DNA of 64,000 bases from Catonia carolina (taxonomy: Eukaryota > Arthropoda > Insecta > Hemiptera > Achilidae): positions 2,366,323-2,430,322 of the forward strand of contig JAQMRL010000021.1 in assembly GCA_035578175.1 (NCBI GenBank). Direction: 5' to 3'. The notes beneath the pieces are model-generated. The model ran no database searches and was not told the origin of the DNA. It saw only the letters and a list, made by a program, of their open reading frames with translations. The position numbers and the translations under genes were made by a program. Of this stretch, positions 1-10,224 are shown piece after piece (within the stretch, counting starts at the first letter, position 1; every line of letters starts with the position of its first letter).

Positions 1-126
1 TAAATTTAGTATTCAGTTATGGTAACCTCCGAGTCAGAATTAACCTTTGGAGGTACATAATTTCCATTCTATGTTAAGAATAACGTGTGTTTTATGTATT
101 TGTTTGTTGAACTGTATGGTTTTGTT

Positions 127-291
127 TTTGAAATTTATTTATTTATTTCCTTTATTACTTCTCCAAAAGAGCAAAGCCCGTGCTTGGAGGAGGCTTACTT
201 TAATTACAAAAAATACATAGCACATAAATAAAACTACAATAATAGACTAGCACTGATAAAAAAACAAAAAGAAATAACAGTTAATACCAAT
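127..291 (-). repeat. Probable LINE 3' end fragment
   Basis: On the minus strand this reads as an untranslated tail ending in AAATAAATAAATAAA, a common 3' end of insect non-LTR retrotransposons. No reading frame is left. The assignment rests on the tail only. Confidence 0.35.
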
Positions 292-303
292 ACTACATCA
301 CTT

Positions 304-696
304 GTTGTTTAGGTTAACAGCCGAAAGGCTGGTTTGAACCTCTAGAGGTTTTACTAAGTAAAACGAGGAGTGAGGTAGTTTACCATTGCCACAACTCACT
401 GAGTGGAAAAGTACGCTTATAAGCATGCCGGGCCCTCTGAAAAGCACATATTTTCCACTCTGCAAATGACACCTTCACTTCATTCACCACGGGGTCTGGC
501 TGTATAATGAAATTCATTACTTTCAGAGGAGATAACTCTGATTAGTGTCTTTTACACCTCTACCTTTTCTGTCCTTAAATGATTCAGTCATTTAATTGGC
601 TGACCATGTGATAAGAAACAGAACTATTTATTTTAGCCCTGCAACGAACAGATTGGGTGTAAATAATTTGACACTCCACCTGTCTGCTCTGGGCAG
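304..696 (-). mobile_element. SINE-A, full copy
   Basis: This is a near-complete copy of the 390-400 bp SINE that recurs through the window. It is inverted: the 3' tail (AAACAACAAG-type on the minus strand) lies at the left. It is flanked by a 12-bp target duplication ACTACATCACTT (292-303 and 697-708), which shows target-primed retroposition. Seen on the minus strand it starts CTGCCCAGAGCAGACAGG and ends with the hairpin CAGCCTTTCGGCTG followed by the AAC-type tail. It has no open frame of note. Confidence 0.85.
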
Positions 697-708
697 ACTA
701 CATCACTT

Positions 709-1565
709 ATTACATAATAAAAAATAAGTCACACAAAAGAGAAAATCATCAAATAACACTAAAAACCACGTTAGTACAAAATAAAAAAATAAAAAACAGA
801 CAGAATTTAAATGTAAATAAAAATTAAAACTTATAACAAAACTAACATGTTAATTATAATACAAACATCAGCAAAGTTTTGAAATAGCATTAATAAAATT
901 TGACAAAAACAACTTCTACCAATTTACTTAACAATATTTTAGTGAAAAAAAAGAAAACAAAATTTAACCTTAACAACCTCCCTTAAATTTATTTAGAGGT
1001 AATTTATTCCCTTTATTTAAACTCCCTTAATTATTCTTCATACACAAATTGTTTAATTTTCTGTTTTATTATGTCACAAAAGGTTGTATTGTAATTATAT
1101 TTAAATGGAAATAAATTATTATTAAAATTAGTATAAATTAAATTTGTTTTTATTCAGACAACAAATTAGTTTAAAAAAAAAGTTATTTTTGGTTAATTAA
1201 ATGGTTTTTATTCCTAATTTTTTCGGGTTTTGTTTTAAAAGAAAGAGGTATATTTCCAGCAGCTGTGCCACGTTTTTTTCATTCGTTTTACATTAAGGAA
1301 TGATATAATGTCTTATTATGGACCATTTCAATCGTATACAAAATTGAAATTGAATGTATCTATTATTAAACATTTAGGTCTACGTCTACATGTAGGCTAC
1401 AACTCTATCTCATTCAGATCTCACCCTAAGAGGAGGAAGAAGTTAAAAAAAAATAAAATAAAAATAAAAACGATATCCTCACACTCACACAAATAAAACA
1501 TTTATACAAACCTCATTTACGAACGCAATACGATCACACTTACAAGGTGCCTAAAAAGTATAGTG
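709..1565. other. AT-rich stretch, nothing recognised
   Basis: The sequence is very AT-rich and holds only a 62-codon frame ending in Lys-rich low-complexity sequence (1308-1496), which I do not regard as a gene. No repeat family member was recognised. Confidence 0.5.
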
Positions 1566-1728
1566 GTCACCGCCACCCCTTCTAATTAATCATTTACTGT
1601 GTTGCCGGCTTCAATAGTTCTCCCGGCCTTTGACGGCATAGCGACAAAGCTTTCGGCTGCACACCACAAAGGCCTTTGTCATCAAGGCCAAGCCAGTAGT
1701 CGCTCTCTACTACAGCGCTCTCGGCAGC

Positions 1729-1737
1729 TATATAAAG
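1729..1737 (+). promoter_or_regulatory. TATA box of histone-stem-loop element
   Basis: TATATAAAG lies about 160 bp inside the left end. The same box is kept in the inverted copy at 34599-34607, where a CCAAT motif (AAGCCAATAGC) stands about 30 bp upstream. Here that motif is changed to AAGCCAGTAGT. Conservation between copies suggests a Pol II core promoter. Confidence 0.5.
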
Positions 1738-2103
1738 AGCGCTGCACTGAGTAGAGGGATTCACTACCGATCCAGACAACGACAAGACGTCCACCACGGC
1801 ACACGGCTGCCGGACTCCAGCGAGAACTAATCGACGACCCCGCAAGAGAGAAGATGATGCTTCCACTCGCCGACCCGTCACCGTAAGCCGTCGACCGGAC
1901 CGTCATCGCCCGCTGACGCGAGCGATGCCCACAGCGGTCCCTCGACTGAGCCTTACGACCACCGGACCCGACGAAACAGCCATCGATGCACTACTGCGAG
2001 GGAAGAAGTTAACGTCTCCGCTGGACGACGACACGCCGTGTCGCCCAACTTCTCGTCGCAGCCACGCGCTGCCTACACCGGTCTCCTTCGAGACCGGCAC
2101 AAC

Positions 2104-2119
2104 GGTCCTTCTCAGGACC
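2104..2119 (+). promoter_or_regulatory. Histone-type 3' stem-loop 1
   Basis: GGTCCTTCTCAGGACC forms a perfect 6-bp stem with a 4-nt loop, of the form of the metazoan replication-dependent histone mRNA 3' end. It is followed by AATTTAATAAGGTT, which aligns to the sequence after stem-loop 3, so it looks like a local duplication. Confidence 0.5.
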
Positions 2120-2139
2120 AATTTAATAAGGTTTGCACC

Positions 2140-2155
2140 GGCCCTTTTCAGGGCC
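2140..2155 (+). promoter_or_regulatory. Histone-type 3' stem-loop 2
   Basis: GGCCCTTTTCAGGGCC is a perfect 6-bp stem with loop TTTC, followed by ATCA in place of the consensus ACCA. It is identical in stem and loop to those of copies 2 and 3 of the element. Confidence 0.55.
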
Positions 2156-2196
2156 ATCAAACACCTCTGCCCGCTGCGGCGGACACACACCTAAAC

Positions 2197-2212
2197 GGCC
2201 CTTTTCAGAGCC
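2197..2212 (+). promoter_or_regulatory. Histone-type 3' stem-loop 3
   Basis: AACGGCCCTTTTCAGAGCCACCA fits the histone stem-loop consensus including the flanking AAC and ACCA, with one C-A mismatch in the stem. It begins three bases after a stop codon, which is the usual short spacing between a histone stop codon and its stem-loop, give or take. Confidence 0.6.
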
Positions 2213-2278
2213 ACCAAAATGATAAGGTTAGCCACTTAATGTCACCATCCGGTGACATTAATAATAATAATAATAAAA

Positions 2279-3052
2279 ATCTGGTGTGAAACACTCACAC
2301 AACTTTCTCTTGCCAATGCAAATAATTAACAATAAACCTAACATTAGTATTAAAACATTAGAAATGAACAAAAACTAACCTCAAAAACATAACCTTATTT
2401 TAATCATGAGTGAATGACGCAAAATGACAATCGAACTCAGTTGGCTTAAAAATACGGAAAATCACGCTTTCACGCTAAACTAGGCTCTGTAGAGAAAAAT
2501 GCTCTAAACAAAAATTGTAGATCTTTTAATTTTCTATAAATTTAATTATATACACTTTTGTCGTGAAATGCATACTAAGACCGAAATGTTAAAAAAATCG
2601 ATTTTTCTCACGTTTTCGTGAGAAAAAAAACAGAAAATCGCAAATTACCGCTAAACTAAGCGTTATACAAAAAAATGTTTGTAACAGAAGTTGTAGGTTT
2701 TTAAATTCTCTACAACTTTTATTATATAAGTTTTTGCGCTAAAATTTATATTAAAGCCGTAATCTTAAAAAAACAACGTTTTTACGTGAAAACAGCCTCA
2801 CCGAGAATTTCAGCAAACATGGCGCCTACCCTATCTTGTAGAGAATAAAAAATTGAGTAAAATAGGCGATTTTAAAAAAAATCGTAGGACCAGTTTTTGA
2901 GAAAATCGCAAAAAACTGAAAAATTATACGAACAAACTACTACTTCCGGTTGACCGATTTTGATGAAAATGTTCGTGTCGCGTCCGGTAGTGGTATGTAA
3001 CTTAAGTTTCAAATTTCAAGTTCGTACGATGTTCCGTTCTTGAGATATTCTG

Positions 3053-3099
<47 letters not shown>

Positions 3100-3232
3100 C
3101 AATCGCTAAAAACATGTTTTTTGGGTTCAGGGGGTCTGAAAACGTATAGATCCGGTGAAAACTCGATTTCGAAAAATCGACATGAAAACAATACTTTCCT
3201 TCCTATATATTCATATAGGCAAGAGAAAGTAA
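2279..3232 (+). mobile_element. HINE (Helentron-like), full copy
   Basis: A full copy of the dominant family. The 5' end TCTGGTGTGAAACACTCACA contains the inverted repeat GTGTGA/TCACAC, then ACTTTCTCTTGCC. Internal hairpins include CTCACGTTTTCGTGAG. A (CA)n tract (3055-3098) precedes the 3' hairpin CCTATATATTCATATAGG and GGCAAGAGAAAGT. Terminal inverted repeats a few bases inside the ends, a 3' hairpin and a microsatellite are the known layout of non-autonomous Helentrons (HINE/DINE-1). It encodes nothing; the frames that run through the (CA)n tract are shadows. Confidence 0.8.
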
Positions 3233-3234
3233 AA

Positions 3235-3660
3235 ATAAATAAGACAAAAATAAATGGGATAAAATTTTTTGTGATTCCTGTACACGGATTAGAAGAAACA
3301 AACATAGAGAAGGCTTCCACGACTAAATAAAAATACAAAAAAATAAAATAAAATTCTACTCATATACTAGTTCTAATTTAAGAGTTGTTTTGTGACAAGA
3401 TAATGGGCCTGATTAGGAGAAGGGCGGACGTATCTATTTAGCTGACCTGGAAGAACGTGGCAACAGGTGAGGTGTGTGTGGTAGATCGGCCTGGACGTTT
3501 CTATCCACCTTTAACAAGAACGAGGGTTGAAATTCCGGCACAATCATTGTACGTAATACTAGATACATCCGTTTATACAAACTATCAACATTTTTGATTT
3601 CCTTTCTTAACAATATGAAACTTTAATTTATATTTTATTGTATTAATAAACAATTGTTTC
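3235..3660. other. Unassigned stretch
   Basis: No gene or repeat recognised. A moderately GC-richer block (3400-3545) may be a fragment of an old element, but nothing supports a name. Confidence 0.4.
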
Positions 3661-3689
3661 ATTGAAAACTACGAATATGATTTATTTTA

Positions 3690-3961
3690 AGCCTAATAAT
3701 GTGTATACGTTGCAATCTGTTCAATTGAGAACAATAAGCAACCCCATGACACAATGAGATGTAGATGATGTGTATGACGTGTAAATAAAGTGTAGTCTGG
3801 TACAGACCCAGGCCGACCATTCCTGAGAGCGTATGATCAATGGAATCCCAACCATCAAAGAACATCAGTAACACTGTTTAGTATTCCACTCCAGATAAAA
3901 GTTACTAGCTTTACTAGGAATTGAACCAGAAACCTTAGTCTCCGAAAATCAGCTGTTAAAC
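3690..3961 (-). mobile_element. tRNA-type SINE, degenerate
   Basis: On the minus strand a B-box-like GGTTCAATTCC (near 3920) is followed by a body that ends ATTGTTCTCAATTGAACAGA. The last part recurs at 47112-47205. A tRNA-like promoter remnant at one end and a shared 3' body suggest a second tRNA-derived SINE family. The 5' limit is blurred by an abutting SINE at 3972. Confidence 0.5.
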
Positions 3962-3971
3962 AGCTGACTCG

Positions 3972-4148
3972 TTTTTTTTTTTTTTTAACGTCCGACTGTT
4001 TTGCAAATTGCTGCTAATGCAGACGGTGAAGGATGAAATGAATTTTTTTGTAACGTATGAAAAAATGCCATGCCCGAGTGGGATTCGAACCCAAGACCGC
4101 GTGATGAGAGGCGAGCACGTTACCAACATCGCCAACGCGGCCGGCAAA
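3972..4148 (-). mobile_element. tRNA-derived SINE-B
   Basis: The minus strand starts with a tRNA-like head with B box GGTTCGAATCCC, followed by a body TCACCGTCTGCATTAGCAGC, and ends in an A-rich tail (the T run at 3972). The direct repeat AGCTGACTCG (3962-3971 and 4149-4158) is its target duplication. The body matches the copy at 21852-22029 although the tRNA head differs, so this is a SINE and not a tRNA gene. Confidence 0.85.
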
Positions 4149-4427
4149 AGCTGACTCGTGGCGACGACTTTACCTATAAACACCGTAAATAGAAGGGACG
4201 GTAGGGGTCACGCGCATGACCGGCCGTTATGAGTACATACCGTCACTAGCAAATGAAGTCACTGATGCGGAAAGCACCAGTGACGTCAAAGTCTTCAACA
4301 TGAGCACCACATACACGCGCAGAATCAACCGAAAAAATGTCTGCACGTCGACAATCATGCAATCATGCTTTTCTTAAGGTTTCATCTTCCGGAAAACGGT
4401 GAAATGAAAATCTTTCATGTATATTTT

Positions 4428-5356
4428 TACTTTCTCTTGCCTATATGAGTATATAAGAAGGAAAGTATTGTTTTCATGTCAATTTTAATAAAATCGTGTT
4501 TTCACCGGATCTACACGTTTTCAGAACCCCTGAACCCAAAAAACATGTTTTTAGCGATTGGTCTGTGTGTGTGTGTGTGTGGACAGAATATCTCAAGAAC
4601 GGAACATAGTACGAACTTGAAACTTGAAACTTATGTTACATACCATTACCGGACCCGACACGAACATTTTCATCAAAATCGGTCAACTGGAAGTAGTAGT
4701 TTATTCGTGTAATTTTTCACTTTTTTGCGATTTTCTCAAAAACTGGTGCTACGATTTTTTTAAAAATCGCCTGGTTTACTCTATTTTTATTCTCTACAAG
4801 ATAGCGTAGCGTCATGTTCGCTGAAATTCTTGGTGAGGCTGTTTTTACGTAAAAAAATTGTTTTTTAAGATTACGGCTTTAATATGCAATTTAGCGAAAA
4901 AAATTATATAATAAAAGTTGTAGAGAATTTAAAAACCTACAACTTTTATTTCAACATTTTTTTGTATAACGCTTAGTTTAGCAGTAATTAGCAATTTTCT
5001 GTTTTTTCTCACGAAAACGTGTGAAAAATCGATTTTTTTTTAAGATTTCGTCCTTAGTATGCATTTACGACAAAAGTGTATATAATAAAGTTTATAGGAA
5101 ATTAAAAGATCTACAACTTTTATTTAAAGCATTTCAATCTCTACAGAGCCTAGTTTAGCGTGAAAGAGTGATTTTCCGTATTTTTAAGGCAAACTGAGGT
5201 CGATTTCCATTTTGCGTCTTTCACTCATGATTAAAATTAAGTTATGTTTATTGAGGTTCGTTTTTAGTTTATTTCTAATGTTGTATTACTAATGTTAGGT
5301 TGTTTATTAATTATTTGCATTGGCAAGAGAAAGTTGAGAGTGTTTTATACCAGATT
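4428..5356 (-). mobile_element. HINE, full copy
   Basis: An inverted full copy: the 3' subterminal repeat and hairpin (slightly altered, ATATGAGTATATAA) are at the left, a short GT tract at 4562-4579, and the 5' end (decayed GAGAGTGTTTTATACCAGA) at the right. No long flanking duplication was seen. Confidence 0.8.
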
Positions 5357-6120
5357 TTTCATTTCAAAGGCTCTACTTAGCTTCAGAAATCCTACTACAG
5401 ATGTAATAAACGAAGTAGTACAGTTAAAAACGAGAAACAATACAATTTGACTGGTTAAAATACAACCCTTTAGAAAAGGGTTAAAATTTATAAGAACATA
5501 AAACAATCTGATTTATTTGAATAAACACAATAATCTAAGGGCACGTACTAAAATGTTTATCCATCCCTTATTATTATGTTTATTTATTTGTGTGTATTCT
5601 AAGGGCGTATGTCAAATACATTAACAGACGAGTGATTTCTTTTTATTTAATTCAATACTGTCAATGATAATTAAAAAGGGAGAAAAGAATCAATGAAAAC
5701 TGGTGTTTTAATACAAACAACTCGTGCCGCCCATTTTCATAATAATTAAATCACTGAACCGTGATTTAATTTCATTGAAATATTTTTACTATTTTTGTTT
5801 GCCATACTTTTTCTTCAGTTCAGTGTTAATCGGATAAATGGATCATTGTCAATTTCATCAATTCGACGATTTGTTTTGTTTATTTCCATTAGTTTATTGT
5901 ACGTTTCTATTGTGGTTTTCCTCTCAATAGAGATCTTTCTTTGTTTCTTGAACTTTTCTCTAACGTAAGTTAACTCTTTATTATTTAGAATGTGCCATAC
6001 TGTCTGTATATTGTTTGTGTTCCATTCTTTCACTAGTCTATCATTGTTTGGTTAAAACGTACCATTATAAATACTACTTTGCGGTAACGTAACGTACATT
6101 AAAAGTTAGTAGTTTTTGCT
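5357..6120. other. AT-rich stretch with one possible coding relic
   Basis: Minus-strand frame 5815-6033 (72 codons) encodes a Lys/Thr/Ile-rich peptide (NNKELTYVREKFKKQRKIS) with fairly normal amino-acid variety. It could be an exon or relic of an element, but I recognise no family and see no splice or promoter context. The rest is featureless. Confidence 0.3.
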
Positions 6121-6129
6121 TTCTTTTGC

Positions 6130-6584
6130 CTCTTGTCACCGGATGGCGAATTTAAGTGGCGAATCTTATTAATTTGTGAAAAAAAAGCAAAAAAAAAGCA
6201 AAAAAAAATACAAAAAAAGCAAAAAAATACAAAAAAAAAAGCAAAAAAAGCAAAAAAAAACCAAATTATATTCATAAAAATAAACTCTAAAAAAAAAATC
6301 TTATTAATTTGTGGCCCTGAAAAGGGCCGTTTAAGCGGTAGTCGTTGTGGCGGTCGAGGAGCTGGGTGACACACGGCGTGTCGTCGTCCAGCGGAGACGT
6401 CATCTTCTTCCCTCGCAGTAGTGCGTCGATGGCTGCTTCGTCGGGTCCGATGGGCGTAAGGCTCGGTCGAGGGACCGCTGTGGACATCGCTCGCGTCAGC
6501 GGGCGTTGACGGTCCGGTCGACTGCCTACGGTGACGGGACGGCGAGCGGAAGCATCATCTTCTCTCTTACGGGGTCGTCGATTT
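6130..6584 (-). mobile_element. Histone-stem-loop element, copy 2 (truncated)
   Basis: The minus strand matches copies 1 and 3 from about GACGACCCC to the terminal CCGGTGACA. The promoter half is missing: at about 6584 it passes directly into HINE sequence (GTCGAT|TTAATTCTC). One stem-loop is kept at 6313-6328 (GGCCCTTTTCAGGGCC on the minus strand). Between 6178 and 6290 an A-rich (AAAAAAGC)-like expansion is bounded by two copies of TCTTATTAATTTGTG. Confidence 0.6.
6178..6290. repeat. A-rich AAAAAAGC-type expansion
   Basis: Irregular runs of 5-9 A broken by GC or TAC. Both borders carry TCTTATTAATTTGTG, so the run was added by or together with a 15-bp duplication inside the histone-stem-loop element. 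Confidence 0.6.
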
Positions 6585-7050
6585 AATTCTCTACATTTTT
6601 TATTATATAAGCGTTTGCGCTAAAATGCATATTAAAGCCGCAATCTTAAAAAAAGCAATTGTTTTACGTGAAAACAGCCTCACCAAGAATTTCAGCAAAC
6701 ATGGCGCCTACCCTATCTTGTAGAGCATAAAACATTTTTTTCAGAAAATCGCATAAAAGTAAAAAATTTCACGAATAAACTACTACTTCCAGTTGACCGA
6801 TTTTGATGAAAATGTTCGTGTCGGGTTCGGTAGTGACATGTAACTTAAGTTTCAATTTTCAAGTTCGTACGATGTTCCGTTCTTGAGATATTCTGTTCAC
6901 ACACACACACACACACACAGACCAATCGCTAAAAACATGTTTTTCTGGGTTCAGAGGGTCTGAAAACATGTAGATCCGGTGAAAACTCGATTTCTTACAA
7001 TCGACATGAAAACAATACTTTCCACCTATATACTCGTATTCATATAGGCA
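6585..7050 (+). mobile_element. HINE, 3' half
   Basis: Begins at the internal TTAATTCTCTACA segment and runs through the (CA)n tract to GGCAAGAGAAAGT. The 5' half is replaced by the truncated histone-stem-loop element. Confidence 0.75.
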
Positions 7051-7093
7051 AGAGAAAGTAATAAACAAGCCAATACATAAAAAATTACAAGGG

Positions 7094-7248
7094 GTTTTTT
7101 AAGTTTATTTCAAATCGTATAAACATTTCGATTATTAGCGACTACGGTGGGTGAAACTTATGAAAATTTTCTGACCCTAGCCGGGAATCGAACTTGGAAC
7201 CTCACCGTTATAAGTTAGCGCGCTAACCAGTACGCTACGAAGGCGGCC
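7094..7248 (-). mobile_element. tRNA-derived SINE, third type
   Basis: The minus-strand head has an A-box-like TAGCGTACTGGTTAGCGC and B box GTTCGATTCCC with tRNA-like spacing, and a short A tail at the left (T run at 7096). The target duplication AATTACAAGGG is at 7083-7093 and 7249-7259. The body differs from SINE-B. Confidence 0.8.
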
Positions 7249-7259
7249 AATTACAAGGG

Positions 7260-7985
7260 TTAAACAAATAAATAAAGAGTAAAATATAAATTTATAAATT
7301 AAAATTTTATAGATTAAGCCTACCTACACTGAATAAATGAAATTTTAAATTCAGTAATAAATTTAAGAATTTATTTATTACTTATTACTTAACATAGTAA
7401 TAAACATTTGAATAATAGTAGTTTATGACTTAATAGTTCATTACTCCGACCAACAATTTTTATTATTATTACTATTATGTATAAATTCAATACATTGTCT
7501 ATTAATTACATAAATAATCTACGCATACAGTACAAACATTTACATTGAAAGTTATACGGGATATTAAATTAATTTATAACTTATTTAATTTAAACAACTT
7601 AATTAACATGAACGGAAATGTAATTAAAATATCAATATGTTAATTAATAGATATATATATTAAAGTATTTTATTACCTTGATTTCACTCAATTAATGCAA
7701 ACTCAATTAATTATAATATGAATATTAATAATTATTTAAATATTAAATAAAGTTTTATGTATTGCGGAGGTGTTTAAAACATCTGAAAATACATTTTAAA
7801 GGTTTAAAAAATTGGATTTATAATGTTTATACATATGTAAATATTTTTTATACACGATTTTTCTATAGAATAATTTCTTTACAGATTTATAATATTGTAA
7901 TAATTTTGTTATTAAATTTAATTCAAAATTTATTTTTATTAGCGGTTTTTTTATAATGTGGTACTGTTATTCAATAAAATAAACA
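7260..7985. other. AT-rich stretch, nothing recognised
   Basis: Very AT-rich. Short frames such as 7762-7956 are rich in Ile/Phe/Tyr/Asn as expected by chance from this composition. Confidence 0.5.
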
Positions 7986-8094
7986 GCAGATTTTAAAAAG
8001 GTTTTTAACTGCAGAATTAGATGTAGGTAGAAAATGAACTAGGTACTAAATTTTATTTTCTGTCGAATGTAAGAACGTATTTTATTACTTTCTA
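7986..8094. repeat. Flank duplication F1, copy a
   Basis: First of three about 95-109 bp copies (also 9010-9104, 10047-10145) that alternate with two inverted HINEs. It runs from CAGATTTTAAAAAGG to GAACGTATTTT. Confidence 0.85.
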
Positions 8095-8160
8095 TTGCCT
8101 ATATGAATATATAGTCAGGAACGTATTTTTTTCATGTCGATTTTTCACCGAATCTACATG

Positions 8161-8223
<63 letters not shown>

Positions 8224-9014
8224 TGTGTGTGTGTAAACAGAATATCTCAAAAACGGAACATCGTACAAACTTGAAACTTAAAACTTAAGTTACATACCAC
8301 TGCCGGACCTGACACGAACATTTTCATCAAAATCGGTCAACCGGAAGTAGTAGTTTATTCCTATAATTTTTTACTTTTTTGCGATTTTCTCAAATAGTGG
8401 TCCTACGATTTTTTTTAAAATCGCCTGGTTTACTCAATTTTTTATTTTCTACAAGATAGGGTAGGCGCCATGTTTGCTGAAATTCTTGGTGAGGCTGTTT
8501 TTACGTAAAAAAAGTGTTTTCTTTAAGATTACGGCTTTAATATGTATATAGCGCAAAAGTTTATATAATAACAAATGTAGAGAATTAAAAATTCTACAAC
8601 TTTTTTGTTTCAAACATTTTTTTGTATAATGCTTAGTTTAGCGGTAATTAGCGATTTTCTGTTTTTCTCTCACGAAAACGTGTGAAAAATCTATTTTTTA
8701 ATGATTTCGGCCTTAGTATGCATTTTATGACAAAAGTGTATATAATCAAATTTATAGAAAATTAAAAGATCTACAACTTTTATTTAAAGCATTTTTCTCT
8801 ACAGAGCCTAGTTTAGCGAGAAAGAGTGATTTTCCGTATTTTTAAGCAAAACTGAGGTTAATTTTCATTTTGCGTCTTACTCATGATTAAAATAAGGTTT
8901 TGTTTTTTGAGGTTAATTTTTTGTTTATTTCTAATGTTTTATTACTAATGTTAGGTTATATTGGTCATTATTTGCATTGGCAAGAGAAAGTTGTGCGAGT
9001 GTTTCACACCAGAT
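8095..9014 (-). mobile_element. HINE, full copy with long GT tract
   Basis: Inverted copy; the GT tract spans 8163-8234. The region coding the stretch between hairpin and GT tract is shortened (ACCGAATCTACATGGTCTG), so part of the 3' segment is deleted. Lies between F1 copies a and b. Confidence 0.85.
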
Positions 9015-9104
9015 TTTAAAAAGGTTTTTAACTGCAGAATTAGATGTAGGTAGAAAATGAACTAGGCACTACATTTTATTTTCTATCGAATGTAAGAACG
9101 TATT
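9010..9104. repeat. Flank duplication F1, copy b
   Basis: Middle copy between the two HINEs; slightly shorter at its right end (ACGTATT|ACTTTC). Confidence 0.85.
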
Positions 9105-10052
9105 ACTTTCTCTTGCCTATATGAATATATAGGAAGGAAAGTATTGTTTTCATGTCGATTTTTCGAAATCGAGTTTTCACCGGATCTATACGTTTTCAGA
9201 CACCCTGAACCCAAAAAACATGTTTTTAGCGATTGGTCTGTGTGTGTGTCTGTGTGTGTGTGTGTGTGTGTGTGAACAGAATATCTCAAGAACGGAACAT
9301 CGTACGAACTTGAAACTTGAAACTTAAGTTACATACCACTACCGGACGCGACACGAACATTTTCATCAAAATCGGTCAACCGGAAGTAGTAGTTTATTCG
9401 TATAATTTTTCAGTTTTTTGCGATTTTCTCAAAAACTGGTCCTACGATTTTTTTTAAAATCGCCTATTTTACTCAATTTTTTATTCTCTACAAGATAGGG
9501 TAGGCGCCATGTTTGCTGAAATTCTCGGTGAGGCTGTTTTCACGTAAAAACGTTGTTTTTTTAAGATTACGGCTTTAATATAAATTTCAGCGCAAAAACT
9601 TATATAGTAAAAGTTGTAGAGAATTTAAAAACCTACAACTTCTGTTTCAAACATTTTTTTGTATAACGCTTAGTTTAGCGGTAATTTGCGATTTTCTGTT
9701 TTTTTTCTCACGAAAACGTGAGAAAAATCGATTTTTTTAACATTTCGGTCTTAGTATGCATTTTACGACAAAAGTGTATATATAAAAGTTATAGAAAATT
9801 AAAAGATCTACAACTTTTGTTTAGAGAATTTTTCTCTACAGAGCCTAGTTTAGCGTGAAAGTGTGATTTTCCGTTTTTTTTAAGCCAAATTGAGTTCGAT
9901 TTTCATTTTGCGTCTTCCACTCATGATTAAAATAAGGTTATGTTTTTGAGGTTAGTTGTTGTTTATTTTTAATATTTTATTAATAATGTTAGGTTTATTA
10001 TTAATTATTTGCATTGGCAAGAGAAAGTTGTGCGAGTGTTTCACACCAGATT
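9105..10052 (-). mobile_element. HINE, full copy
   Basis: Inverted, full length, with GT tract near 9236-9272 and an intact internal hairpin CTCACGAAAACGTGAG. Lies between F1 copies b and c. Confidence 0.85.
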
Positions 10053-10145
10053 TTAAAAAGGTTTTTAACTGCAGAATTAGATGTAGGTAGAAAATGAACT
10101 AGGCACTACATTTTATTTTCTATCGAATGTAAGAACGTATTTTAA
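10047..10145. repeat. Flank duplication F1, copy c
   Basis: Third copy; it continues into unique sequence (TTTTAATATTG), not into a HINE. Confidence 0.85.
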
Positions 10146-10224
10146 TATTGTTATGATGTTGTTTAAATATAATCTGCCGAAAGGCTGGTTTGAATCTTTT
10201 GAGGCTTTACTAAGTGGAAATGTA

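Larger units (their letters stand above)
1566..2256 (+). mobile_element. Histone-stem-loop element, copy 1
   Basis: This GC-rich island has the same ends as the copy at 34150-34771: it opens GTCACCGCCACCCC and closes CCGGTGAC, a 7-bp inverted terminal match (GTCACCG/CGGTGAC). Inside, in order, are a TATA box (1729-1737), a transcribed-looking GC-rich stretch, and three histone-mRNA-type stem-loops (2104-2119, 2140-2155, 2197-2212). An open frame of 89 codons (1925-2194) stops just before the third stem-loop; its product resembles no histone and I do not claim it is made. It directly precedes a HINE. The class of element is unknown; capture of histone gene regulatory ends by a mobile element is my inference. 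Confidence 0.6.

Noticed and set aside
1925..2194. An 89-codon protein ending just before a histone stem-loop, as a histone-like gene
   Set aside because: The stop-to-stem-loop spacing is attractive, but the peptide resembles no histone, is not kept in the other copies, and two further stem-loops lie within the frame.
5815..6033. Hypothetical host gene exon on the minus strand
   Set aside because: Amino-acid variety is plausible but the composition is close to that expected from AT-rich DNA and there is no family, splice or promoter evidence; kept only as a note in the region entry.
7986..10145. CRISPR-like regular repeat array
   Set aside because: The alternation is of 0.9-kb mobile elements and 100-bp flanks in a eukaryotic repeat landscape; there are no short identical repeats with unique spacers and no cas genes.
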